The notes under the pieces: generated by a model | The model's database searches: none | Told to the model about the DNA's origin: nothing | What the model saw: only the letters and a program-made list of their open reading frames with translations | Assembly (NCBI RefSeq): GCF_050948215.1 | Contig: NW_027488769.1 | Span: forward strand, 186,001-250,000 | Direction of reading: 5' to 3' | Source: Halictus rubicundus | Taxonomy: Eukaryota; Arthropoda; Insecta; Hymenoptera; Halictidae | DNA: 64,000 bases | Part shown: one piece after another, positions 13,691 to 27,199 of the stretch | Position numbering within the stretch: position 1 is the first letter of the stretch | How the letters are laid out: each line of letters starts with the position of its first letter | Program-made: the position numbers and the translations under genes

Positions 13691-16600
13691 TATCCTCTAT
13701 CCTATCGTCTATCCTATCCTATCCTCTAACCTATCCTATCCTCTATCCTATCCTATCCTCTATCCTATCCTATCCTCTATCCTATCCTATCTTCTATCCT
13801 ATCCTATCCTCTATCCTATCAAATCCCCTATCCTATCCTCTATCCTATCCTATCCTGTATCCTATCCAATCCTCTATCCTATCCTATCATCTATCATCAA
13901 TCCTATCCTTTCCTGTATCCTATCCAATCCTCTATCCTATCCTATCCTCTATCCTATCCTATCCTATCCTCTATCCTATCCTATCCTCTATCCTATCCTA
14001 TCCTCTATCCTATCCTTTCCTCTATCCTATCCTTTCCTCTATACTATCCTATCGTCTATCCTATCCTCTATCCTATCCTATCCTCTATCCTATCCTATCC
14101 TATCCTGTATCCTATCCAATCCTCTATCCTATCCTATCATCTATCATCATTCCTATCCTTTCCTGTATCGTATCCAATCCTCTATCCTATCAAATCCCCT
14201 ATCCTATCCTCTATCCTATCCTATCCTGTATCCTATCCTATCGTCTACCCTATCCTCTATCCTATCCTATCCTCTATACTATCCTATCCTCTATCCTATC
14301 CTATCCTCTATCCTATCCTATCGTCTATCCTATCCTCTATCCTATCCTATCCTCTATCCTACCCTATCCTCTATTCTATCCTATCTTTTATCCTATCCTA
14401 TCCTCTATCCTATCAAATCCCCTATCCTATCCTCTATCCTATCCTATCCTGTATCCTATCCAATCCTCTATCCTATTATATCATCTATCCTCCACCCTAT
14501 CCAATCCTCGATCCTAGTCTATCCTCTATCCTATCATATCCTCTATCCTATAACATCCTCTATCCTATCCTATCCTCTATCCAATCCCCTATCCTATCCT
14601 ATCCTCTATTCTATCCTGTCCGGTATCCTATCAAATCCCCTATCCTAGCCTCTGTACTATCCTATCCTCTATCCTATCCTATCGTCTATCCTATCGTCTA
14701 TCCTATCCTCTATCCTATCCTATCCTCTATCCTATCCTATCCTCTATCCTATCCTATCCTCTATCCTATCCTATCCTCTATCCTATCCTATCCTCTTTCC
14801 TATCCTATCCTATCCTCTATCCTATCCTATCCTCTATCCTATCCTATCCTCTATCCAATCCTCTATCCTATCCTCTATCCTATCCTATCTTCTGTCCTAT
14901 TCTACCCTCTATCCTATCAAATCCCCTATCCTATCCTCTATCCTATCCTATCCTCTATCCTATCCTATCGTCTATTCTATCCTCTATCCTATCCTATCCT
15001 CTATCCTATCCTATCCTCTATCCTATCCTATCCACTATCCTATCCTATCCTCTATCCTATCAAATCCCCTATCCTATCAAATCCCCTATCCTATCCTCTA
15101 TCCTATCCTATCCTCTATCCTATCCTATCCTCTATCCTATCCTATCGTCTATCCTATCCTCTATCCTATCCTATGCTCTATCCTATCCTATCCCCTATCA
15201 TATCCTATCCTCTATCCTATCCTATTCTCTATCCTATCCTATCCTCTATCCTATCCTCTATCCTATCCTCTATCCTATCCTCTATCCTATCCTATCCTCT
15301 ATTCTATCCTATCGTCTATCCTATCCTCTATACTATCCTATCCTCTGTCCTATCCTATCCTCTATCCTATCCTATCCTATCCTCTATCCTATCCTATCTT
15401 CTATCCTATCCTATCCTCTATCCTATCATATCCTCTATCCTATAATATCCTCTATCCTATCCTATCCTCTATTCTATCCTATCGTCTATCCTATCCTCTA
15501 TCCTATCCTATCCTCTATCCTATCCTATCGTCTATCGTATCCTCTATCCTATCCTATCCTCTATCCTATCCTATCCTCTATCCTATCCTATCCTCTATCC
15601 TATCCTATCCTCTATCCTATCCTATCCTCTATCCTATCCTATCCTCTATCCTATCCTATCCTCTATCCTATCCTATCCTCTATCCTATCCTGTATCCTAT
15701 CAAATCCCCCATCCTATCCTCTATCCTATCCTATCGTCTATCCTATCCTATCCTCTATCCAATCCTATCGTCTATCCTATCGTCTATCCTATCCTATCCT
15801 CTATCCTATCCTATCCTCTATCCTATCCTATCCTCTATCCTATCCCATCTTCTATCCTATCCTATCCTCTATCCTATCAAATCCCCTATCCTATCCTCTA
15901 TCCTATCCTATCCTGTATCCTAACCAATCCTATCCTTTACTGTATCCTATCCAATCCTCTATCCTATCCTATCCTCTATCCTATCCTATCCTATCCTCTA
16001 TCCTATCCTATCCTATCCTCTATCCTATCCTATCCTCTATCCTATCCTATCCTCTATCCTATCCTATCCTCTATCCTATCCTATCCTCCATCCTATCCTA
16101 TCCTCTATCCTATCCTCTATCCTATCCTATCCTCTATCCTATCCTATCCTCTATCCTATCCTATCATCTATCATCAATCCTATCATTTCCTGTATCCTAT
16201 CCAATCCTCTATCCTATCAAATCCCCTATCCTATCCTCTATCCTATCCTATCCTGTATCCTATCCTATCGTCTATCCTATCCTCTATCCTATCCTATCTT
16301 CTGTCCTATTCTACCCTCTATCCTATCAAATCCCCTATCCTATCCTCTATCCTATCCTATCCTCTATCCTATCCTATCGTCTATCCTATCCTCTATCCTA
16401 TCCTATCCTCTATCCTATCCTATCCTATCCTCTATCCTATCCTATCCTCTATCCTATCCTATCCTCTATCCTATCCTATCGTCTATCCTATCCTCTATCC
16501 TATCCTATCCTCTATCCTATCCAATCCTCTATCCTATCCTATCCTCTATTCTATCCTGTCCTGTATCCTATCAAATCCCCTATCATATTATCTGTACTAT

Positions 16601-16714
16601 CCTATCCTCTATCCGTTCCTATCGTCTATCCTATCGTCTATCCTATCCTCTATCCTATCCTATCCTCTATCCTATCCTATCCTCTATCCTATCCTATCCT
16701 CTATCCTATCCTAT

Positions 16715-19010
16715 CTTCTATCCTATCCTATCTTCTATCCCATCCTATCCTCTATCCTATCAAATCCCCTATCCTATCCTCTATCCTATCCTATCCTCTA
16801 TCCTATCATATCCTCTATCCTATAATATCCTCTATCCTATCCTATCCTCTATCCAATCCTCTACCCTATCCTATCCTCTATCCTATCCTATCCTCTATCC
16901 TATCCTATCCTCTATCCTATCCTATCCTCTATCCTATCCTATCCTCTATCCTATCCTATCCTCTATCCTATCCTATCCTCTATCCTATCCTATCCTCTAT
17001 CCTATCCTATCCTCTATTCAATCCTATACTCTATCCTACTCTCTATCCTATCCTATCCTCTATCCTATACTCTATCGTATCCTATCCTCTATCGAATCCA
17101 GCCTCTATCCTATAATATCCCATATAATATCCAATCCTCTATCCTATCCTCTATCCTATCCGCTATCCTATCCTATCCTCTATCCTATCCTATCCTCTAT
17201 CCTATCCTATCCTCTATCCTATCCTATCTTCTATCCTATCCTATCCTCTATCCTATCAAATCCCCTATCCTATCCTCTATCCTATCCTATCCTGTATCCT
17301 ATCCAATCCTCTATCCTATCCTATCATCTATCATCAATCCTATCCTTTACTGTATCCTATCCAATCCTCTATCCTATCCTATCCTCTATCCTATCCTATC
17401 CTATCCTCTATTCTATCCTATCTTTTATCCTATCCTATCCTCTATCCTATCAAATCCCCTATCCTATCCTCTATCCTATCCTATCAAATCCCCTATCCTA
17501 TCCTCTATCCTATCCTATCCTGTATCCTATCCAATCCTCTATCCTATCCTATCCTCTATCCTATCCTATCCTCTATCCTATCCTATCCTCTATCCTATCG
17601 TCTATCCTATCCTCTATCCTATCCTATCCTCTATCCTATCCTATCCTCTATCCAATCCTCTATCCTATCCTCTATCCTATCCTATCTTCTGTCCTATTCT
17701 ACCCTCTATCCTATCAAATCCCCTATCCTATCCTCTATCCTATCCTATCCTCTATCCTATCCTATCGTCTATCCTATCCTCTATCCTATCCTATCCTATC
17801 CTCTATCCTATCCTATCCTCTATCCTATCCTATCCTCTATCCTATCCTATCGTCTATCCTATCCTCTATCCTATCCTATCCTCTATCCTATCCTATCCTC
17901 TATCCTATCAAATCCCCTATCCTATCCTGTATCCTATCCTATCCTCTATCCTATCCTATCCCCTATCGTATCCTGTTCTCTATCCTATCCAATCCCCTAT
18001 CCTATCCTACCGCCTAAGATATCGTATCCTCTATCCTATCCTATCCTCTATCCTATCCTATCCTCTATCCTATCCTCTATCCTCTATCCTATCCTATCGT
18101 CTATCCTATCCTCTATCCTATCCTATCCTCTATCCTATCCTATCCTCTATCCTATCCTATCTTCTATCCCATCCTATCCTCTATCCTATCAAATCCCCTA
18201 TCCTATCCTCTATCCTATCCTATCCTCTATCCTATCATATCCTCTATCCTATAATATCCTCTATCCTATCCTATCCTCTATCCAATCCTCTACCCTATCC
18301 TATCCTCTATCCTATCCTATCCTCTATCCTATCCTATCCTCTATCCTATCCTATCCTCTATCCTATCCTATCCTCTATCCTATCCTATCCTCTATCCTAT
18401 CCTATCCTCTATCCTATCCTATCCTCTATCCTATCCTATCCTCTATTCAATCCTATACTCTATCCTACTCTCTATCCTATCCTATCCTCTATCCTATACT
18501 CTATCGTATCCTATCCTCTATCGAATCCAGCCTCTATCCTATAATATCCCATATAATATCCAATCCTCTATCCTATCCTCTATCCTATCCGCTATCCTAT
18601 CCTATCCTCTATCCTATCCTATCCTCTATCCTATCCTATCCTCTATCCTATCCTATCCTCTATCCTATCCTATCCTCTATCCTATCCTATCTTCTATCCT
18701 ATCCTATCCTCTATCCTATCAAATCCCCTATCCTATCCTCTATCCTATCCTATCCTGTATCCTATCCAATCCTCTATCCTATCCTATCATCTATCATCAA
18801 TCCTATCCTTTACTGTATCCTATCCAATCCTCTATCCTATCCTATCCTCTATCCTATCCTATCCTATCCTCTATTCTATCCTATCTTTTATCCTATCCTA
18901 TCCTCTATCCTATCAAATCCCCTATCCTATCCTCTATCCTATCCTATCAAATCCCCTATCCTATCCTCTATCCTATCCTATCCTGTATCCTATCCAATCC
19001 TCTATCCTAT
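16715..19010 (+). repeat. Pair of duplicated segments, offset 1,429 to 1,463 bp
   Basis: The stretches 16,715-17,547 and 18,144-19,010 are copies. Shared landmarks include TATCCCATCC (16739/18168), ATTCAATCC-ATACTC (17011/18440), the unique ATCGAATCCAGCC (17091/18520), TATCCGC (17162/18591) and TTTACTGTATCC (17352/18815). The offset changes from 1,429 to 1,463, that is by exactly two 17-bp units, within a consensus run. The sequence between the copies (about 17,548-18,143) is ordinary core satellite. Confidence 0.85.
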
Positions 19011-20048
19011 CCTATCATCTATCCTCTAACCTATCCAATCCTCTATCCTAGCCTATCCTCTATCCTATCATATCCTCTATCCTATAACATCCTCTATCCT
19101 ATCCTATCCTCTACCCAATCCTCTATCCTATCCTATCCTCCATTCTATCCTGTCCTGTATCCTATCAAATCCCCTATCCTATCCTCTGTACTATCCTATC
19201 CTCTATCCTATCCTATCGTCTATCCTATCGTCTATCCTATCCTCTATCCTATCCTATCCTCTATCCTATCCTATCCTCTATCCTATCCTATCATCTATCC
19301 TATCCTATCCTCTATCCTATCCTATCCTCTATCCTATCCTATCCTCTATCCAATCCTCTATCCTATCCTCTATCCTATCCTATCTTCTGTCCTATTCTAC
19401 CCTCTATCCTATCAAATCCCCTATCCTATCCTCTATCCTATCCTATCCTCTATCCTATCCTATCGTCTATCCTATCCTCTATCCTATCCTATCCTCTATC
19501 CTATCCTATCCTCTATTCTATCCTATCCTCTATCCTATCCTATCCTCTATCCTATCCTATCCTCTATCCTATCCTATCCTCTATCCTATCCTATCCTCTA
19601 TCCTATCCTATCCTCTATCCTATCCTATCCTCTATCCTATCCTATCCTCTATCCTATCCTATCGTCTATCCTATCCTCTATCCTATTATATCCTCTATCC
19701 TATCCAATCCTCTATCCTATCCTACCCTCTATTCTATCCTGTCCTGTATCCTATCAAATCCCCTATCCTATCCTCTGTACTATCCTATCCTCTATCCTAT
19801 CCTATCGTCTATCCTATCGTCTATCCTATCCTCTATCCTATCCTATCCTCTATCCTATCCTATCCTCTATCCTATCCTATCCTCTATCCTATCCTATCTT
19901 CTATCCTATCCTATCCTCTATCCTATCAAATCCCCTATCCTATCCTCTATCCTATCCTATCCTCTATCCTATCCTATCCTTTATCCTATCCTATCCCCTA
20001 TCGTATCCTGTTCTCTATCCTATCCAATCCCCTATCCTATCCTCTATC

Positions 20049-20386
20049 CTATCCTCTATCCTATTCTCTATCCTATCCTATCCTATCCTCTATCCTATCC
20101 TATCCTCTATCCTATGCTCTATCGTATCCTATCCTCTATCGTATCCTATCCTCTATCCTATAATATCCCATATAATATCCAATCCTCTATCCTATCCTCT
20201 ATCCTATCCTCTATCCTATCCTTTCCTCTATCCTATACTATCCTCTATTCTATCCTATCTTCAATCCTATCCTATCCTCTATCCTATTGTCTATCCTATC
20301 CTATCCTCTATCCTATTCTCTATCCTATCCTATCCTCTATCCTATCCTATCCTCTATCCTATCCTATCGTCTATCCTATCCTCTAT
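20049..20386 (+). repeat. A-type island inside the core
   Basis: This segment carries CTATGCTCTATCG, CCCATATAATATCC, TTTCCTC and TATTGTC, all otherwise confined to zones A and A' (apart from shorter remnants at 17.0-17.2 and 18.5-18.6 kb). It matches 10,175-10,512 at a constant 9,874-bp offset. Transfer by a long-range duplication or conversion event is the simplest reading. Confidence 0.78.
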
Positions 20387-21640
20387 CCTACCCTATCCTC
20401 TATCCTATCCTGTCGTCTATCCTATCCTCTATCCTATCCTATCCTCTATCCTATCCTATCCTCTATCCTATCCTATCCTCTATCCTATCCCATCTTCTAT
20501 CCTATCCTATCCTCTATCCTATCAAATCCCCTATCCTATCCTCTGTCCTATCCTATCCTCTATCCTATCCTATCCTCTATCCTATCAAATCCCCTATCCT
20601 ATCAAATCCCCTATCCTATCCTCTATCCTATCCTATCCTCTATCCTATCCTATCCTCTATCCTATCCTATCCTCTATCCTATCCTATCGTCTATCCTATC
20701 CTCTATCCTATCCTATGCTCTATCCTATCCTATCCCCTATCATATCCTATCCTCTATCCTATCCTATTCTCTATCCTATCCTATCCTCTATCCTATCCTC
20801 TATCCTATCCTCTATCCTTTCCTCTATCCTATCCTCTATCCTATCCTATCCTCTATTCTATCCTATCGTCTATCCTATCCTCTATCCTATCCTATCCTCT
20901 GTCCTATCCTATCCTCTATCCTATCCTATCCTATCCTCTATCCTATCCTATCTTCTATCCTATCCTATCCTCTATCCTATCATATCCTCTATCCTATAAT
21001 ATCCTCTATCCTATCCTATCCTCTATTCTATCCTATCGTCTATCCTATCCTCTATCCTATCCTCTATCCTATCCTCTATTCTATCCTCTATCCTATCCTA
21101 TCCTCTATTCTATCCTCTATCCTATCCTATCCTCTATCCTATCCTATCCTCTATCCTATCCTGTATCCTATCAAATCCCCTATCCTATCCTCTATCCTAT
21201 CCTATCGTCTATCCTATCCTATCCTCTATCCTATCCTATCGTCTATCCTATCGTCTATCCTATCCTATCCTCTATCCTATCCTATCCTCTATCCTATCCT
21301 ATCCTCTATCCTATCCTATCTTCTATCCTATCCTATCCTCTATCCTATCAAATCCCCTATCCTATCCTCTATCCTATCCTTTCTTGTATCCTATCCAATC
21401 CTCTATCCTATCCTATCCTCTATCCTATCCTATCCTATCCTCTATCCTATCCTATCCTCTATCCTATCCTATCCTCTATCATATCCTTTCCTCTATCCTA
21501 TCCTATCCTCTATCCTATCCTATCCTCTATCCTATCCTATCGTCTATCCTATCCTCTATCCTATCCTATCCTCTATCCTATCCTATCCTCTATCCTATCC
21601 TATCCTCTATCCTATCCTATCCTCTATCCTATCCTATCCT

Positions 21641-22887
21641 CTATCATATCCTATCATCTATCATCAATCCTATCCTTTCCTGTATCCTATCCAATCCTCT
21701 ATCCTATCATATCCTCTATCCTATCCTGTCCTCTATCCTATCCTATCCTCTATCCTATTCTCTATCCTATAATATCCTCTATCCTATCAAATCCCCTATC
21801 ATATCCTCTATCCTATCCTATCCTGTATCCTATCCAATCCTCTATCCTATCCTATCATCTATCATCAATCCTATCCTTTCCTGTATCCTATCCAATCCTC
21901 TATCCGATCAAATCCCCTATCCTATCCTCTATCCTATCCAATCCTGTATCCTATCCTATCGTCTATCCTATCCTCTATCCTATCCTATCCTCTATACTAT
22001 CCTATCCTCTATCCTATCCTATCCTCTATCCTATCCTATCGTCTATCCTATCCTCTATCCTATCCTATCCTCTATCCTATCCTATCCTCTATTCTATCCT
22101 ATCTTTTATCCTATCCTATCCTCTATCCTATCAAATCCCCTATCCTATCCTCTATCCTATCCTATCCTGTATCCTATCCAATCCTCTATCCTATCCTATC
22201 ATCTATCCTCTAACCTATCCAATCCTCGATCCTGGCCTATCCTCTATCCTATCATATCCTCTATCCTATAACATCCTCTATCCTATCCTATCCTCTATCC
22301 TATCCTATCGTCTATCCTATCCTCTATCCTATCCTATCCTCTATCCTATCCAATCCTCTATCCTATCCTATCCTCTATTCTATCCTGTCCTGTATCCTAT
22401 CAAATCCCCTATCCTATCCTCTGTACTATCCTATCCTCTATCATATCCTATCATCTATCATCAATCCTATCCTTTCCTGTATCCTATCCAATCCTCTATC
22501 CTATCATATTCTCTATCCTATCCTGTCCTCTATCCTATCCTATCCTCTATCCTATTCTCTATCCTATAATATCCTCTATCCTATCAAATCCCCTATCATA
22601 TCCTCTATCCTATCCTATCCTGTATCCTATCCAATCCTCTATCCTATCCTATCATCTATCATCAATCCTATCCTTTCCTGTATCCTATCCAATCCTCTAT
22701 CCGATCAAATCCCCTATCCTATCCTCTATCCTATCCAATCCTGTATCCTATCCTATCGTCTATCCTATCCTCTATCCTATCCTATCCTCTATACTATCCT
22801 ATCCTCTATCCTATCCTATCGTCTATCCTATCCTCTATCCTATCCTATCCTCTATCCTATCCTATCCTCTATCCTATCCTATCCTCT
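21641..22887 (+). repeat. 797-bp-offset duplication
   Basis: Copies at 21,641-22,090 and 22,438-22,887 share CATATCC-TATCATCTATCATC (21645/22442), TATAATATCC (21771/22568) and CCGATCAAATCCCC (21906/22703), all at 797 bp. The first copy continues into a TATCTTTTATCC variant and the second into TATCTTCTATAC, which marks the break. The intervening part holds CTAACC and TCGATCCTGGCC variants; the GG in the latter is one of the very few on this strand. Confidence 0.82.
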
Positions 22888-25800
22888 ATCCTATCCTATC
22901 TTCTATACTATCCTATCCTCTATCCTATCAAATCCCCCATCCTATCCTCTATCCTATCCTATCCTCTATCCTATCCTATCCCCTATCGTATCCTGTTCTC
23001 TATCCTATCCTATCGTCTATCCTATCCTCTATCCTATCCTATGCTCTATCCTATCCTATCCCCTATCATATCCTATCCTCTATCCTATCCTATTCTCTAT
23101 CCTATCCTATCCTCTATCCTATCCTCTATCCTATCCTCTATCCTATCCTCTATCCTATCCTCTATCCTATCCTATCCTCTATCCTATCCTATCGTCTATC
23201 CTATCCTCTATCCTATCCTATCCTCTATCCTATCCAATCCTCTATCCTATCCTATCCTCTATTCTATCCTGTCCTGTATCCTATCAAATCCCCTATCCTA
23301 TCCTCTGTACTATCCTATCCTCTATCCTATCCTATCGTCTATCCTATCGTCTATCCTATCCTCTATCCTATCCTATCCTCTATCCTATCCTATCCTCTAT
23401 CCTATCCTATCCTCTATCCTATCCTATCTTCTATACTATCCTATCCTCTATCCTATCAAATCCCCCATCCTATCCTCTATCCTATCCTATCCTCTATCCT
23501 ATCCTATCCCCTATCGTATCCTGTTCTCTATCCTATCCTATCGTCTATCCTATCCTCTATCCTATCCTATCTTCTATCCTATCCTATCCTCTATCCTATC
23601 CTGTATCCTATCAAATCCCCTATCCTATCCTCTATCCTATCCTATCGTCTATCCTATCCTATCCTCTATCCTATCCTATCGTCTATCCTATCGTCTATCC
23701 TATCCTATCCTCTATCCTATCCTATCCTCTATCCTATCCTATCCTCTATCCTATCCTATCCTCTATCCTATCCTATCTTCTATCCTATCCTCTATCCTAT
23801 CCTCTATCCTATCCTCTATCCTATCCTATCCTCTATTCTATCCTCTATCCTATCCTATCCTCTATCCTATCCTATCCTCTATCCTATCCTGTATCCTATC
23901 AAATCCCCTATCCTATCCTCTATCCTATCCTATCGTCTATCCTATCCTATCCTCTATCCTATCCTATCGTCTATCCTATCGTCTATCCTATCCTATCCTC
24001 TATCCTATCCTATCCTCTATCCTATCCTATCCTCTATCCTATCCTATCTTCTATCCTATCCTATCCTCTATCCTATCAAATCCCCTATCCTATCCTCTAT
24101 CCTATCCTTTACTGTATCCTATCCAATCCTCTATCCTATCCTATCCTCTATCCTATCCTATCCTATCCTCTATCCTATCCTATCCTCTATCCTATCCTAT
24201 CTTCTATCCTATCCTATCCTCTATCCTATCAAATCCCCTATCCTATCCTCTATCCTATCCTTTACTGTATCCTATCCAATCCTCTATCCTATCCTATCCT
24301 CTATCCTATCCTATCCTATCCTCTATCCTATCCTATCCTCTATCCTATCCTATCCTCTATCATATCCTTTCCTCTATCCTATCCTATCCTCTATCCTATC
24401 CTATCCTCTATCCTATCCTATCGTCTATCCTATCCTCTATCCTATCCTATCCTCTATCCTATCCTATCCTCTATTCTATCCTATCCTCTATCCTATCCTA
24501 TCCTCTATCATATCCTATCATCTATCATCAATCCTATCCTTTCCTGTATCCTATCCTATCCTCTATCCTATCCTATCCTCTATCCTATCCTATCCTCTAT
24601 CCTATCCTATCCTCTATCCTATCCTATCGTCTATCCTATCCTCTATCCTATCCTATCCTCTATCCTATCCTATCCTCTATCCTATCCTATCCTCTATCCT
24701 ATCCTATCCTCTATCCTATCCTATCCTCTATCCTATCCTATCGTCTATCCTATCGTCTATCCTATCCTATCCTCTATCCTATCCTATCCTCTATCCTATC
24801 CTATCCTCTATCCTATCCTATGCTCTATCCTATCCTATCCCCTATCATATCCTATCCTCTATCCTATCCTATTCTCTATCCAATCCTATCCTCTATCCTA
24901 TCCTCTATCCTATCCTCTATCCTATCCTCTATCCTATCCTCTATCCTATCCTATCCTCTATTCTATCTTATCGTCTATCCTATCCTCTATCCTATCCTAT
25001 CCTCTATCCTATCAAATCCCCTATCCTATCAAATCCCCTATCCTATCCTCTATCCTATCAAATCCCCTATCCTATCATCTATCATATCCTATCCTCTATC
25101 CTATCCTATTCTCTATCCTATCCTATCCTCTATCCTATCCTCTATCCTATCCTCTATCCTATCCTATCCTCTATTCTATCCTATCGTCTATCCTATCCTC
25201 TATCCTATCCTATCCTCTGTCCTATCCTATCCTCTATCCTATCCTATCCTATCTTCTATCCTATCCTATCTTCTGTCCTATTCTACCCTCTATCCTATCA
25301 AATCCCCTATCCTATCCTATCTTCTGTCCTATTCTACCCTCTATCCTATCAAATCCCCTATCCTATCCTCTATCCTATCCTATCCTCTATCCTATCCTAT
25401 CGTCTATCCTATCCTCTATCCTATCCTATCCTCTATCCTATCCTATCCTCTATCCTATCCTATCGTCTATCCTATCCTATCCTCTATCCTATCCTATCCT
25501 CTATCCTATCCTATCGTCTATCCTATCCTCTATCCTATCCTATCCTCTATCCTATCCAATCCTCTATCCTATCCTATCCTCTATTCTATCCTGTCCTGTA
25601 TCCTATCAAATCCCCTATCCTATCCTCTGTACTAATCTATCCTCAATCCTATCCTATCGTCTATCCTATCGTCTATCCTATCCTCTATCCTATCCTATCC
25701 TCTATCCTATCCTATCCTCTATCCTATCCTATCCTATCCTCTATCCTATCCTATCGTCTATCCTATCCTATCCTCTATCCTATCCTATCCTCTATCCTAT

Positions 25801-26160
25801 CCTATCCTCTATCCTATCCTATCCTCTATCCTATCCTATTCTCTATCCTATCCTATCCTCTATCCTATCCTGTCGTCTATCCTATCCTCTATCCTATCCT
25901 ATCCTCTATCCTATCCTATCCTCTATCCTATCCCATCTTCTATCCTATCCTATCCTCTGTCCTATCCTATCCTCTATCCTTTCCTATCCTCTATCCTATC
26001 CTCTATCCTATCCTCTATCCTATCCTATCCTCTATCCTATCAAATCCCCTATCCTATCCTCTATCCTCTATCCTCTATCCTATCCTATCCTCTATCCTAT
26101 CCTATCCTCTATCCTATCCTATCCTATCCTCTATCCTATCCTATCCTCTATCCTATCCTA

Positions 26161-26880
26161 TCTTCTATCCTATCCTATCCTCTATCCTATCATATCCTCT
26201 ATCCTATAATATCCTCTATCCTATCCCATCTTCTATCCTATCCTATCCTCTATCCTATCAAATCCCCTATCCTATCCTCTGTCCTATCCTATCCTCTATC
26301 CTATCCTATCCTCTATCCTATCGAATCCCCTATCCTATCAAATCCCCTATCCTATCCTCTATCCTATCCTATGCTCTATCCTATCCTATCCCCTATCATA
26401 TCCTATCCTCTATCCTATCCTATTCTCTATCCTATCCTATCCTCTATCATATCCTCTATCCTATCCTCTATCCTATCCTCTATCCTATCCTCTATCCTAT
26501 CCTATCCTCTAATCTATCCTATCGTCTATCCTATCCTCTATCCTATCCTATCCTCTATCCTATCCTATCCTCTATCCTATCCTATCCTCTATCCTATCCT
26601 ATCCTCTATCCTATCCTATCCTATCCTCTATCCTATCCTATCTTCTATCCTATCCTATCCTCTATCCTATCATATCCTCTATCCTATAATATCCTCTATC
26701 CTATCATATCCTCTATCCTATCCTATCTTCTGTCCTATCCTATCCTCTATCCTATCAAATCCCCTATCCTATCCTCTATCCTATCCTATCCTCTATCCTA
26801 TCCTATCGTCTATCCTATCCTCTTTCCTATCCTATCCTCTATCCTATCAAATCCCCTATCCTATCCTCTATCCTATCCTA
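26161..26880 (+). repeat. Segment repeated at 30,201-30,920
   Basis: These 720 bp run in register with 30,201-30,920 at a constant 4,040-bp offset. They include the ATGCTC anchor (26371/30411), a run of 12-bp units and CTAATC. The copies part where this one reads TATCCTATCCTC and the other TATCATCTATCC. Confidence 0.85.
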
Positions 26881-27199
26881 TCCTATCCTCTATCCTATCC
26901 TATCGTCTATCCTATCCTCTATCCTATCCTGTCGTCTATCCTATCCTCTATCCTATCCTATCCTCTATCCCATCCTATCCTCTATCCTATCCTATCCTCT
27001 ATCCTATCCCATCTTCTATCCTATCCTATCCTCTATCCTATCAAATCCCCTATCCTATCCTCTGTCCTATCCTATCCTCTATCCTCTATCCTATCCTATC
27101 CTCTATCCTAACCTATTCTCTATCCTATCCTCTATCCTATCCTCTATCCTATCCTATCCTCTATCCTATCCTATCCTTTATCCTATCCTATCCTCTATC

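Noticed and set aside
22225..22240. Transposon or foreign insertion at the GG-bearing TCGATCCTGGCC
   Set aside because: It is a point-mutated relative of the CGATCCTAGCC units near 14.5, 28.5 and 35.2 kb, with satellite continuing in phase on both sides.
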